Below, in pieces: positions 35,406 through 44,008 of a DNA stretch of 64,000 nt. A program made the position numbers and the translations under genes. The notes beneath the pieces were generated by a model, which was not told where the DNA came from, ran no database searches, and saw nothing but the letters and a program-made list of their open reading frames with translations. This DNA comes from an uncultured Dorea sp. (GTDB lineage Bacteria > Bacillota > Clostridia > Lachnospirales > Lachnospiraceae): positions 5,515 through 69,514 of the forward strand of contig CAJUAM010000013.1 of NCBI GenBank assembly GCA_910584615.1, in the 5' to 3' direction. Positions within the stretch are counted from its first letter, which is position 1, and each line of letters begins with the position of its first letter.

Positions 35406-36113
35406 ATGGATAAAAAGAAAAAAAATTGGTATAGAAAGGCAGCAGTGGCGGGTGTTGCCGCTGCGGCGCTTTTGGCATATTATTTTATACCGTCAGTAAA
35501 TCAGACGATAAATACTATATTGGGGGCATTTGCAAGCGGGGATTTTACAGTGGTGAGGGACTTTGTAAAGTCATATGGCATATACGCGGCGGCAGTTTCT
35601 TTTCTGCTGATGATCTTGCAGTCTGTTGCAGCGCCATTGCCGGCGTTTCTTCTTACATTTGCCAATGCGAATCTGTTTGGCTGGTGGAAAGGGGCGATCC
35701 TGTCGTGGGCTAGTGCTATGGCCGGAGCGGCAGTTTGTTTTTATATCGCAAGGATCCTTGGAAGGGATATTGCTGAAAAGCTTACCAGCAGGGCAGGGCT
35801 TGAGCAGATTGATGATTTTTTTGAGCGGCACGGGAAGATGAGTATCCTGATCGCAAGGCTTTTGCCGTTTATTTCATTTGATATCGTAAGTTATGCAGCC
35901 GGACTTACATCAATGTCTTTTGGCAGTTTCTTTATTGCGACAGGAATCGGGCAGCTTCCGGCTACCATCATCTATTCCTATGTGGGAAGTATGCTGACAG
36001 GAGGAGCAAAATTGTTTGTGACGGGACTGCTTCTTTTGTTTGCGATATCAGCTTTGATTGTTTTAATTAAACAATTATATAAAGAAAGACAAAAAAGGAG
36101 GATAAGTAGATGA
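35406..36113 (+). CDS. TVP38/TMEM64-family membrane protein (second copy)
   Basis: A 235-residue membrane protein with the family features APLPAFLLTFANANLFGWW, then YIARILGRDIAEKL, and IARLLPFISFDIVSYAAGL. It is closer to the canonical TVP38 pattern than the first copy. It lies 4 bp after the kinase-like gene, and its stop overlaps the next start (ATGA). Two TVP38 genes in one cluster suggest the product or its precursor crosses, or is anchored in, the membrane. Confidence 0.88.
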   Translation: MDKKKKNWYRKAAVAGVAAAALLAYYFIPSVNQTINTILGAFASGDFTVVRDFVKSYGIYAAAVSFLLMILQSVAAPLPAFLLTFANANLFGWWKGAILSWASAMAGAAVCFYIARILGRDIAEKLTSRAGLEQIDDFFERHGKMSILIARLLPFISFDIVSYAAGLTSMSFGSFFIATGIGQLPATIIYSYVGSMLTGGAKLFVTGLLLLFAISALIVLIKQLYKERQKRRISR

Positions 36114-36442
36114 ACACATATTATGATCCGAAGGATCTGGAAAAGTTTGGAACAATGGGAGAGGAAGCGCCGGAACTTTGGGATAATTTCATGCAGTATT
36201 ATGGGTCGGTATTTGCAGAAGGCGCTTTGACGGCGAGGGAGAAATCATTGATCGCGCTGGCAGTGGCAACAGCAGTCCAGTGTCCGTACTGCATTGATTC
36301 CTATACTCAGGACTGTTTGTCAAAGGGTGTAGATGAAGAGCAGATGACAGAGGCAGTGCATGTAGCAGCGGCTATTAAAGGCGGGGCTGCGCTGGTTCAT
36401 GGTGTTCAGATGAAAAATATAGTAAAGAAACTGGAGTTTTAA
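36110..36442 (+). CDS. AhpD-like carboxymuconolactone-decarboxylase-family protein (ArsS-associated peroxidase-like)
   Basis: A 110-residue AhpD-fold protein with the redox motif CPYCIDSYTQDC and LTAREKSLIALAVATAVQ, followed by AIKGGAALVHG. It matches the small peroxidase-like proteins found beside ArsS-type radical SAM genes. Some relatives carry selenocysteine at the first position of the CxxC; here it is an ordinary TGT Cys. It overlaps the TVP38 stop and lies 2 bp before the radical SAM gene. It probably protects or recharges thiol or As/Se/S intermediates; that is inference. Confidence 0.85.
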   Translation: MNTYYDPKDLEKFGTMGEEAPELWDNFMQYYGSVFAEGALTAREKSLIALAVATAVQCPYCIDSYTQDCLSKGVDEEQMTEAVHVAAAIKGGAALVHGVQMKNIVKKLEF

Positions 36443-36444
36443 TT

Positions 36445-37422
36445 ATGGATGTGAGAGAAGAATTTAAGAAATTAACACAGATTCCGGATTTTGAATCCCA
36501 GGTGGAGGACAAAGCTTTACTAGAGACTGAAAAGATGTCTGTACTTCAGATCAATGTGGGAAGACTTTGCAATCTGGCATGCAAGCACTGTCATATGGAG
36601 GCAGGACCAAATCGTACGGAAGTGATGGAAAGAGATGTGATGGAGGCATGCCTTAAGATTTATACAGAATGGGGATTTGATACGATTGATATCACAGGAG
36701 GAGCACCGGAAATAAATCCCAATTTCCGTTGGTTTGTGAAAGAAGCGGTAAAGATATGTAAAAATGTTATGGTTCGTTCAAATCTTACGATCATGCTGGA
36801 AGACGGCTATAAGGATCTGCCGGAATTTTATGCGGAAAACAAAGTGACGATCATTTGCTCTCTGCCCCACTACAGGGCAAAAAATTCTGATAAGCAGCGC
36901 GGAGAAGGCACTTTTGAAAAGTCAATTGAGGTTTTGAAGAAATTGAACATGCTTGGATACGGGAAAGATCCTGAACTGGTACTTAATATGGTATTTAATC
37001 CGGGAGGAGCATTTTTTCCGCCAGAGCAGGCAGCTATGGAAAAAGAGTACAAAGAGCATTTGGGCAGTGAATATGGCATTGTATTTAATAATTTGTTCAC
37101 TATTACTAATAATCCCATCGGCAGGTTCGGTTCATTTCTTATAAGTAGCGGTAATATGGAAGGGTATCTTACAAAGCTTTTTAATGCTTTTAATACCGGA
37201 GCGCTTCCAGGTATGATGTGTAGAAGCCAGTTATCTGTAGGATGGGATGGTAAACTTTATGACTGTGATTTTAATCAGGCGGTAGATATGCCGATTTCGT
37301 CTGGAGAAAATATTAAGGATCTGCCTGGAAAGCCATATGAAAAAAGAAAAATCTGCTTCGATAAGCATTGTTATGCATGCACAGCAGGGCAAGGGTCAAG
37401 CTGCGGCGGAAGTACGGCGTAG
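36445..37422 (+). CDS. arsS: ArsS-like radical SAM protein (DUF3641 C-terminus)
   Basis: The 325-residue radical SAM enzyme has the cluster motif CNLACKHCHMEAGPNRTE and a GGAPE-type SAM motif (DITGGAPEINPNF). The DUF3641 C-terminus has CRSQLSVGWDGKLYDCDFNQ and the Cys-rich end CYACTAGQGSSCGG. ArsS builds carbon-arsenic bonds in arsenosugar synthesis, and the same family is called rSAM/selenodomain when the substrate is unclear. No ArsM-like methyltransferase is visible in the window, so the arsenic substrate is doubtful. It is translationally close to the AhpD-like gene upstream and the C_GCAxxG_C_C gene downstream. Confidence 0.88.
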   Translation: MDVREEFKKLTQIPDFESQVEDKALLETEKMSVLQINVGRLCNLACKHCHMEAGPNRTEVMERDVMEACLKIYTEWGFDTIDITGGAPEINPNFRWFVKEAVKICKNVMVRSNLTIMLEDGYKDLPEFYAENKVTIICSLPHYRAKNSDKQRGEGTFEKSIEVLKKLNMLGYGKDPELVLNMVFNPGGAFFPPEQAAMEKEYKEHLGSEYGIVFNNLFTITNNPIGRFGSFLISSGNMEGYLTKLFNAFNTGALPGMMCRSQLSVGWDGKLYDCDFNQAVDMPISSGENIKDLPGKPYEKRKICFDKHCYACTAGQGSSCGGSTA

Positions 37423-37442
37423 AGAATCAAAAGGAGGAAGAT

Positions 37443-37886
37443 ATGGAGACAAAACAGATTGCGGAAGAATTTATGAAAGGATATGATTGTTCACAAGTAG
37501 TATTAAAATATTTTGCTCATAGGCTTGGGATCAGCGAGGATGAGGCAAACCGTGTGGCTGCAGGGTTCGGCGGCGGAATGATGCTTGGTTCTGTATGCGG
37601 GGCTTATACCGGAGCGCTGATGGCTCTGGGATTAAAGTATGGCCACACTAATCCGGATGGTCTCATGAAGCAGAAGGAAATTATGCTGGCTAAGATGGGG
37701 CAGCTCAATGAAAAGTTTACAGAGGAATTTAGTACGGTAGAATGTAAAGAGTTGATCGGATATGATCTGTCTGTTCCGGAAGAACTTAAAAATGCTCTTG
37801 ACAGCGGGAAACTTTTAAGCTATTGTCCGGGGCTTTTGGATAAGGTGATTCAGATAACAGAGCAAATTCTTGACGGAGAAGCATAA
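37443..37886 (+). CDS. C_GCAxxG_C_C family redox protein
   Basis: The 147-residue protein follows the family Cys pattern: a first Cys in YDCSQVVLKYF, then GFGGGMMLGSVCGAYTGALM, VECKEL and YCPGLLDKV. Members are small Cys-rich proteins that often neighbour redox and radical SAM genes; their function is not established. ATG 37443 follows AGGAGGAAGAT; an in-frame codon at 37368 lies inside the radical SAM gene. It lies 20 bp after the radical SAM gene and 1 bp before a rhodanese lipoprotein gene. Confidence 0.85.
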   Translation: METKQIAEEFMKGYDCSQVVLKYFAHRLGISEDEANRVAAGFGGGMMLGSVCGAYTGALMALGLKYGHTNPDGLMKQKEIMLAKMGQLNEKFTEEFSTVECKELIGYDLSVPEELKNALDSGKLLSYCPGLLDKVIQITEQILDGEA

Positions 37887-37887
37887 T

Positions 37888-38820
37888 ATGAAAAGATTTG
37901 GAAAATATATTGGATTAGCTTTGCTGGCAGTTTCACTTCTGGCAGGTTGTGGAAACAAGGGTGTGCCAAAAGAGGAACTGGTATCAACAGATTCATTTGA
38001 GGGAGAATATCTTGTGACAGCGGACTATGTAAAAGAGCATGCAGAGGATGAGAATGTTCTTTTAGTAGACTGCCGGGGCGTTGACAAGGCAAAAAAGGAG
38101 ACGCTTAAAGGGGCCATTGCTACAACATGGCAGGAAATCGGGACGTGCGGCGAGAATTACGGCGCGGCAGGTGATGAAGGCTGGGGAAAGATTCCGGATC
38201 CTTCTGAGCTTTCTGAAAAGCTTGGAGAGCTTGGCATGGATAAAGATAAAGAATTGATCCTTTTAGGAGAGACTCTTAACGGATGGGGTGATGACGCGAG
38301 AGTGCTGTGGGAGCTTGCAGCGGCCGGATATACGGATGTCAGGATGGTAGACGGCGGATACAGTGCAGCGAAGGAGGCTGGTGTACCGACCCAGAAAGGA
38401 GCCGCTAAGTCAGAGCCAGTGGAAGTGACCATTGATTCTATTGATAAGACTCATGTCATGGAGACAGAAGAATTGATGAGTAATTATGATGCGTACAAGG
38501 TTATAGATGTTCGTACAGAGGAGGAATATAAAGGCGCTGTAAAGTATGGTGAAGCACAGGGCGGGCATCTGCCGGGAGCCGTTCATCTGCCTTATACAAA
38601 TTTATTCCGGGAGGATGGGAGTTTACGGTCTAAGGCGGATGTGGAAAAGATGATGGAGGATGCAGGAATATCTAAAACCGATAAGATCGTAGCTTACTGT
38701 ACAGGAGGGATCCGCTCTGCATATATGCAGCTTGTACTCGAGATGGCAGGGTATGAAAATACGTGGAATTACGATCAGTCATACTGGAGATGGGCAGTAG
38801 TAGGAGAGGTAGAAAAATAA
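37888..38820 (+). CDS. Rhodanese-domain lipoprotein (two domains, one active-site Cys)
   Basis: A 310-residue lipoprotein: signal MKRFGKYIGLALLAVSLLAGC with lipidated Cys21. Two rhodanese domains follow (about 40-175 and 190-308). The first lacks the active-site Cys (ELILLGETLNGWGDDARV). The second has it in IVAYCTGGIRSAYMQ, as in active thiosulfate or mercaptopyruvate sulfurtransferases. Its membrane-anchored position outside the cytoplasm suggests sulfane-sulfur transfer at the cell surface. It starts 1 bp after the previous stop, so it is part of the cluster. Confidence 0.87.
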   Translation: MKRFGKYIGLALLAVSLLAGCGNKGVPKEELVSTDSFEGEYLVTADYVKEHAEDENVLLVDCRGVDKAKKETLKGAIATTWQEIGTCGENYGAAGDEGWGKIPDPSELSEKLGELGMDKDKELILLGETLNGWGDDARVLWELAAAGYTDVRMVDGGYSAAKEAGVPTQKGAAKSEPVEVTIDSIDKTHVMETEELMSNYDAYKVIDVRTEEEYKGAVKYGEAQGGHLPGAVHLPYTNLFREDGSLRSKADVEKMMEDAGISKTDKIVAYCTGGIRSAYMQLVLEMAGYENTWNYDQSYWRWAVVGEVEK

Positions 38821-38881
38821 TGGCGGTATATAGAAAAAGACAATGGTACAGATGATTTATAGGAAAAAACGATTAGACGCT

Positions 38882-38892
38882 GATGCTATAAT
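38882..38892 (+). promoter_or_regulatory. Extended -10 promoter before the second rhodanese gene
   Basis: TGCTATAAT with TATAAT at 38887-38892 resembles the element before the cluster at 31158. No good -35 is visible, so this is a candidate only. Confidence 0.45.
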
Positions 38893-38944
38893 AAAATATA
38901 ATATTACAGGTAAAACTAACATAAAAACCAAGGAGGACACAAGT

Positions 38945-40486
38945 ATGAAAAGGAAGGCAGTGATCATGCTTATGTTAGCGGCTGTTTTAGTATTTGGCGG
39001 CTGCGGAAAAGATGAAAAAGCTTCATCAGGAGATGAACCGAAAAAAGAAGCAGATTCAGAAGAAGCAGATTCAAAAGAACCGGTATCAGGTGAGGCGACT
39101 CAGGAGGATGTGCTGGCGTATATTACGGATACAGATGAAAATACGATCCTTGTAGATGCCAGAATTCCGGACGCTTATCAGGGATGGGCACTTGACAATG
39201 CCAAAAAGGGAGGCCATCTTGAAAATGCGGTCAACATCTCCGCACAGTGGTTAGACTGTGAATATGAATCAGATGAGAGAGAGAATAAGACAAGAGAGGA
39301 AGCGATCCAAAAGGAGCTTGATGCTAATGCAATGACCGCTGAAAAATCTTATATTATCTATGACACCAACGGAAAGGATGCGGCGGCTGTAAAGGAGTAT
39401 CTGGAGAAAAACGGATACAAAAATATTTCTACATTTAATGCAACAGAGCTTATCAATTCAGGTTCCCAGAATCTGGTAAGTTATGAAAATTATAATATGT
39501 ATATGCCGGCTGAAATTGTAAAGAATATTGCAGACCATGTTGTAGACGGCGCAGAACTTGAGGCTCAGGCAGCAGATATTGTTAAGGATGCACCTGTCGT
39601 ACTGCTAGATGTATCATGGGGTGATGAGACGAATAACGAAGACACTGGGTCTGGTTACGAAGATGGACATGTTCCGGGAGCTGTTCATGTGAACACGGAT
39701 GAATATGAAGGTCAGAGAGTATATGTAGAAGAAAAAGATGAGGATTATAAAAATGAATGGCGTCTGCTTTCAGATGATGAGCTTTTTACTCTTGCAGAGA
39801 CAAAGGGTGTAACAAAGGACAGCTGCGTTGTTATTGTAGGATATGAGCCTATGGCAACAACACGTATGGCTATCATCCTTAAATATCTTGGGTGTGAAAA
39901 TGTCCATGTTATGAGTGAGGGATTAGTAGGCTGGAATGCGAAAGGCTACGAAATGCAAAGCGGTATCATTAAGCCGGAAAAAGTAAGTTTCGGAGCGGAC
40001 AAACCGCAGAATCCTGATCTGATCGACACGATAGACGAAGCGGCAGAGAAGCTTGCCAACGATTCTAACTTCCAGCTCATTGACACACGTACTATTGAAG
40101 AATGGAATGGAGAGTCTTCCGGATATGACTATCATGATCTGATGGGAAGAATTGATGGTTCTATACATTCTGAATCAGGAATCGGATATTCCAGTTCTAT
40201 GTACTATTATAGAAATCCTGATAAGTCTATGAGAAGTAAAGAAGTCTTAGAAGCTATGTGGAAAGAGCAGGGAATAGATACAGGAAAGCATATGTCATTC
40301 TTCTGCGGCAGCGGCTGGAGAGCAGCGGAAGAAGCGTGGGATGCCATGATGATCGGATATACGGATGTGTCTCTTTACAGTGATGGATGGATTGGATGGA
40401 GTAATGAAGGACATCCATATGTTGACAAAGAAGGAAATACAGTTCATTATGATAAAAAGCAGAACAAGGTAGTTCCTGTAGAATAG
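38945..40486 (+). CDS. Rhodanese-domain lipoprotein (three domains)
   Basis: A 513-residue lipoprotein: signal MKRKAVIMLMLAAVLVFGGC with lipidated Cys20 and an acidic E/S-rich linker. Three rhodanese-like domains follow. The first two lack the catalytic Cys (SYIIYDTNGKDAAAV and CVVIVGYEPMATTRM). The third has HMSFFCGSGWRAAEEAW. AAGGAGGACAC precedes ATG 38945; the open frame from 38843 runs through a candidate promoter. It is a larger relative of the upstream rhodanese protein, probably from duplication, and closes the cluster before a strong terminator. Confidence 0.87.
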   Translation: MKRKAVIMLMLAAVLVFGGCGKDEKASSGDEPKKEADSEEADSKEPVSGEATQEDVLAYITDTDENTILVDARIPDAYQGWALDNAKKGGHLENAVNISAQWLDCEYESDERENKTREEAIQKELDANAMTAEKSYIIYDTNGKDAAAVKEYLEKNGYKNISTFNATELINSGSQNLVSYENYNMYMPAEIVKNIADHVVDGAELEAQAADIVKDAPVVLLDVSWGDETNNEDTGSGYEDGHVPGAVHVNTDEYEGQRVYVEEKDEDYKNEWRLLSDDELFTLAETKGVTKDSCVVIVGYEPMATTRMAIILKYLGCENVHVMSEGLVGWNAKGYEMQSGIIKPEKVSFGADKPQNPDLIDTIDEAAEKLANDSNFQLIDTRTIEEWNGESSGYDYHDLMGRIDGSIHSESGIGYSSSMYYYRNPDKSMRSKEVLEAMWKEQGIDTGKHMSFFCGSGWRAAEEAWDAMMIGYTDVSLYSDGWIGWSNEGHPYVDKEGNTVHYDKKQNKVVPVE

Positions 40487-40507
40487 ACAGACAGAATGGA
40501 GTTTGTG

Positions 40508-40538
40508 AAGGAGAACGGAGTTTCCGCTCTCCTTTTTT
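40508..40538 (+). terminator. Terminator after the ArsS-type cluster
   Basis: A 12-bp stem with one mismatch (AAGGAGAACGGA at 40508-40519 with TCCGCTCTCCTT at 40523-40534) is followed by Ts. It closes the cluster. Confidence 0.85.
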
Positions 40539-40596
40539 GTAATAAGCAAAAAGGCAGTCAAGGTTCTGGGTAATAATAAACATAAAGGTATGAGGG

Positions 40597-42867
40597 ATGG
40601 GGCAGGCTATGGAAGATAGAAGAAAAATCGCAAATGGAAAAGAGATATGGGTGATAAAAGCAGGATTTCCAAATAAACCAGTGAAAAAACTCTGGTCAGA
40701 ATATGCTTTTTCCAATTCATTGAAAAAGTATCTGGAAAGACTGGATGTTTGTGTTTTCGTAGAATCCTTCGATGAGTGGTACGAAGATGACGATACGGCA
40801 GATGTAGTTGTGGTGCTCAGAGGACATAAGGAATATTTCCCCGTCAGAAAAAATCAAAGCTGTATCTATATTATGTGGAACCTAAGTCATCCGTCCACAA
40901 TTACAGATGAAGAGTATAATTCATACGATATGGTTTGTATCGGTTCTGAAATCTATGCTGAAAAGATAAAAAACAGGCTGAAAGTTCCGGTCAGAGTGCT
41001 CCCTATATGTGCAGATACAGAGATATTTTTTCCGGATCCGGAGGAAAAAAAAGAAAAAGAATATGACTGGGTGTTTGTAGGAAATTCTCGGTATGTAAAA
41101 AGAAAAAGTGTAGTCTGGTCTATTGCACACAATATTCCTCTGAAAATATGGGGGGCGAATTGGGAAAAGGTGCTTCCTGAAAGTGCGGGATATGTCGTAA
41201 AAGAAAATATTCCCAATGATGATCTTCCCAAGCTTTACAGAAATGCAAAGGTTACAGTTGACGATCATTATGAAGATATGGCGCTGTATGGTTTTATCAA
41301 TACCCGTATCATAGAGGCAATTGCCTGCGGACTGCCTGTGATTTCAGATTATTCAGTAAGTCTTGTCAGGATGTTTGGTGATGCAGTATTATTATACCGC
41401 AATGAAAATGAGTTTGTAGAGCAGACAAAAAAGATTTTTGAGGATTATGATGCAGTAAAGAAAAAGATAAGGGAATTATGGCCGGTCATCCAGGATAAAT
41501 ATTCTTTTCGAATACGGGCGGAGCAGCTGCGGATATTCAGTACACAGATCAGGGAATATGCTGACAGGTGCAAAGAGTTGGCGGCATCGTTTTCAAGGTA
41601 TGAGCCAGAGGCAAGTGTGCTGCGTAAAGTATGCAAAGGAGGATCCTGTATAAAGCCTAAGGTGTCTGTGATTATTTCGGTGTATAATGCTGAGAAATAT
41701 CTTATGAAATGTCTGGACAGCGTAACAGGGCAGACGTTTCGGGAAATTGAAATAATCTGCATAGATGACGGGTCATTGGATTCTTCCCTGGCACTTTTGA
41801 AAGAATATGCCCGAAAGGATAATAGAATATCGGTCTATACCCAGATAAACTGCGGTCTTGCAGAGACAAGAAACAGAGGGATAAGAAAAGCGCAGGGAGA
41901 ATATATAGAGTTTGTAGACAGTGATGACTGGCTGGAGGAACACACGATACAAAGGTTATACGAAACAAGCTATGAGAGACAATTAGATATTCTGATTTTT
42001 GATGGGGATACAGTATATGATAATGATAACGCCAGAAAAAAGTACCCAATGTTCCAGGATTATTATCATAGAACCGGGAAATATCCTGAAAAATGTACTG
42101 GTTTGAGGATGCTTGCGAAAATGCGAAAAGAAAGTGAATACAGAACCAGTGTGGTGATGCAGATGTTTAGACGAAGATTTCTTGAGAATGCAGGAATTAT
42201 ATTTTGCGGGGGAATCCTTCATGAAGATAATGATTTTACATTCCGGGCATGTCTGCTGGCAGAAAATGCAGGGTATCTGCCGGAAAGTTTTTATAAACGA
42301 CGGATACATGATGATTCTGTTATGACAGACAAAACGGACGGTTCGGGGATAAAGCATACTTATGGTTACTTCAGAGCGTTTTTAAACATGCGTTCATTTC
42401 TGGGACAAAGCGATTTGAGCAGGAACTTTGATGATGAAACATGGGAAGCTGTTATAGATATCTTTAAAGGGATGCTGTACAATATAAGAAAATATTTTGG
42501 TGAATTGACATGGCAGGAGCAATGCGCGTTTGATAAGCTGGATAAAAGGGAGAGGCTGGACTTTAAACTCTATGTGCAGCCGGATGTTAACGGCTTTTTT
42601 GCGCTGGGGAAAGCGCAGCGGGAGAAAAGCGTATTAAACTGTAAGCTGCAAAAGACATATGCTGAGAAATCTGAGTTAAACCGTAAGCTTCAGATTACTT
42701 ATGGAGAAAAATATGACAGGGGTTTAGAAATTAAACGTCTGAAAAAAGAAGTGGATGCGATCAAAAACTCCAGAACCTATCGTTTTGCCAGACTTATAGG
42801 ATTTCCGGTGAGGACGGCTCGAAAAATCATCAAAAGAGCACAAAAGCAGGAGAAAAAGCATGATTAA
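40597..42867 (+). CDS. Fused glycosyltransferase (CgeB/GT1-like + GT2)
   Basis: A 756-residue two-domain protein. Residues about 1-330 look like a GT-B / CgeB-like transferase, with VRVLPICADTEIFFPDP, then DWVFVGNSRY and NTRIIEAIACGLPVISD. Residues about 353-640 are GT2: VSVIISVYNAEKYLMKCLDS, then DDGSLDSS, and EFVDSDDWLEE. A coiled-coil tail ends with NSRTYRFARLIGFPVR, a pattern seen again in the next gene. The ATG is preceded by AAAGG with 8-bp spacing. It overlaps the next GT by 8 nt. It probably builds a surface glycan; donor and acceptor are unknown. Confidence 0.85.
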   Translation: MGQAMEDRRKIANGKEIWVIKAGFPNKPVKKLWSEYAFSNSLKKYLERLDVCVFVESFDEWYEDDDTADVVVVLRGHKEYFPVRKNQSCIYIMWNLSHPSTITDEEYNSYDMVCIGSEIYAEKIKNRLKVPVRVLPICADTEIFFPDPEEKKEKEYDWVFVGNSRYVKRKSVVWSIAHNIPLKIWGANWEKVLPESAGYVVKENIPNDDLPKLYRNAKVTVDDHYEDMALYGFINTRIIEAIACGLPVISDYSVSLVRMFGDAVLLYRNENEFVEQTKKIFEDYDAVKKKIRELWPVIQDKYSFRIRAEQLRIFSTQIREYADRCKELAASFSRYEPEASVLRKVCKGGSCIKPKVSVIISVYNAEKYLMKCLDSVTGQTFREIEIICIDDGSLDSSLALLKEYARKDNRISVYTQINCGLAETRNRGIRKAQGEYIEFVDSDDWLEEHTIQRLYETSYERQLDILIFDGDTVYDNDNARKKYPMFQDYYHRTGKYPEKCTGLRMLAKMRKESEYRTSVVMQMFRRRFLENAGIIFCGGILHEDNDFTFRACLLAENAGYLPESFYKRRIHDDSVMTDKTDGSGIKHTYGYFRAFLNMRSFLGQSDLSRNFDDETWEAVIDIFKGMLYNIRKYFGELTWQEQCAFDKLDKRERLDFKLYVQPDVNGFFALGKAQREKSVLNCKLQKTYAEKSELNRKLQITYGEKYDRGLEIKRLKKEVDAIKNSRTYRFARLIGFPVRTARKIIKRAQKQEKKHD

Positions 42868-44008
42868 AGTATCAATTATTATTCCTGTATATAATGTACA
42901 GGATTATCTTGAAGAATGTATGAAAAGCGTATTGGCACAGACTCTGGAAAATATTGAGATCATCTGCGTAAATGATGGGTCTACAGACCGGTCTTCTGAT
43001 ATATTAAAACGGTTCCAGTCACAGGATGGAAGAATAATACTGCTTGATCAGGAAAACCGTGGATATGGATATGCCATGAACAGAGGGATTGCTGCGGCTG
43101 TGGGAGAGTATATCGGAATCGTAGAACCGGATGATTATATAGTTTCGGATATGTACCAGGAACTATACGATACGGCAGAAAAGTATCAGCTGGATTTTGT
43201 AAAAGCTGATTTTTACAGATTCACTACAAGAGAAGATGGAGAACGTGAATTTTACTATAATCACCTTTCTCAAAAACAACAGGACTATAATAAAGTATTC
43301 AATCCCAGTAAAGATGCGGATACACTGCGGTATATTATGAATACATGGAGCGGGATCTATAAGAGAAAATTTTTAGAAAAGAATCAGATTTGGCACAACG
43401 AGACATCGGGGGCTTCATTTCAGGACAATGGATTCTGGTTTCAGACATTTGTCTATGGTGAGCGGGCAATGATCATTGATAAGCCCTATTACAGGAACCG
43501 CCGTGATAATCCGGATTCTTCTGTTAACAGTAAGGAGAAGGTATACTGTATAAATATAGAATATGATTATATTCGGAGTATCCTCATAAAAAAGCCGGAA
43601 ATATGGGAACGGTTCAAATATATGTACTGGTTCAAAAAATATCACAATTATATGGGAACATTGTGGAGGATTAAAGAAGAATACAGAAAAGGATATATAT
43701 ATAGATTCAGTCAGGAACTAAAACGCGGTATCGCGCTTTCAGAGGTTAAAAAGGATGTATTTTCCGAGACAGCATGGAATCATATCCAAAGTATGACCGA
43801 AGATCCGGAAAAATATTATTGGGGGCGGGTTTATCCTAAAAGTGTGGATGAAAAAATATTTGCGCGTATCAATGAACTGGAAATACAGAACTCAAAGCTT
43901 AAAAATGAAATTGCAAGGCTTCGCTGTTCCAAATCATTCAGACTTGGAAGACTGCTTTTATGCCTGCCGATAAAACTAAAAAAGATGGCAGGAGGATATA
44001 AAATTTGA
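42860..44008 (+). CDS. GT2 glycosyltransferase
   Basis: A 382-residue inverting GT-A enzyme: VSIIIPVYNVQDYLEECMKS, then VNDGSTDRSSDIL, and the DxD-like metal motif VEPDDYIVSDM. A coiled-coil ending (ELEIQNSKLKNEIARL) leads to CSKSFRLGRLLLCLP, which resembles the tail of the upstream fusion. It overlaps the preceding gene by 8 nt and the following GT by 4 nt, so the three are translationally coupled. Confidence 0.9.
   Translation: MIKVSIIIPVYNVQDYLEECMKSVLAQTLENIEIICVNDGSTDRSSDILKRFQSQDGRIILLDQENRGYGYAMNRGIAAAVGEYIGIVEPDDYIVSDMYQELYDTAEKYQLDFVKADFYRFTTREDGEREFYYNHLSQKQQDYNKVFNPSKDADTLRYIMNTWSGIYKRKFLEKNQIWHNETSGASFQDNGFWFQTFVYGERAMIIDKPYYRNRRDNPDSSVNSKEKVYCINIEYDYIRSILIKKPEIWERFKYMYWFKKYHNYMGTLWRIKEEYRKGYIYRFSQELKRGIALSEVKKDVFSETAWNHIQSMTEDPEKYYWGRVYPKSVDEKIFARINELEIQNSKLKNEIARLRCSKSFRLGRLLLCLPIKLKKMAGGYKI

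Noticed and set aside
36110..36442. Selenocysteine in the AhpD-like protein
   Set aside because: The redox motif is encoded with TGT/TGC Cys codons and no in-frame TGA occurs before the stop.
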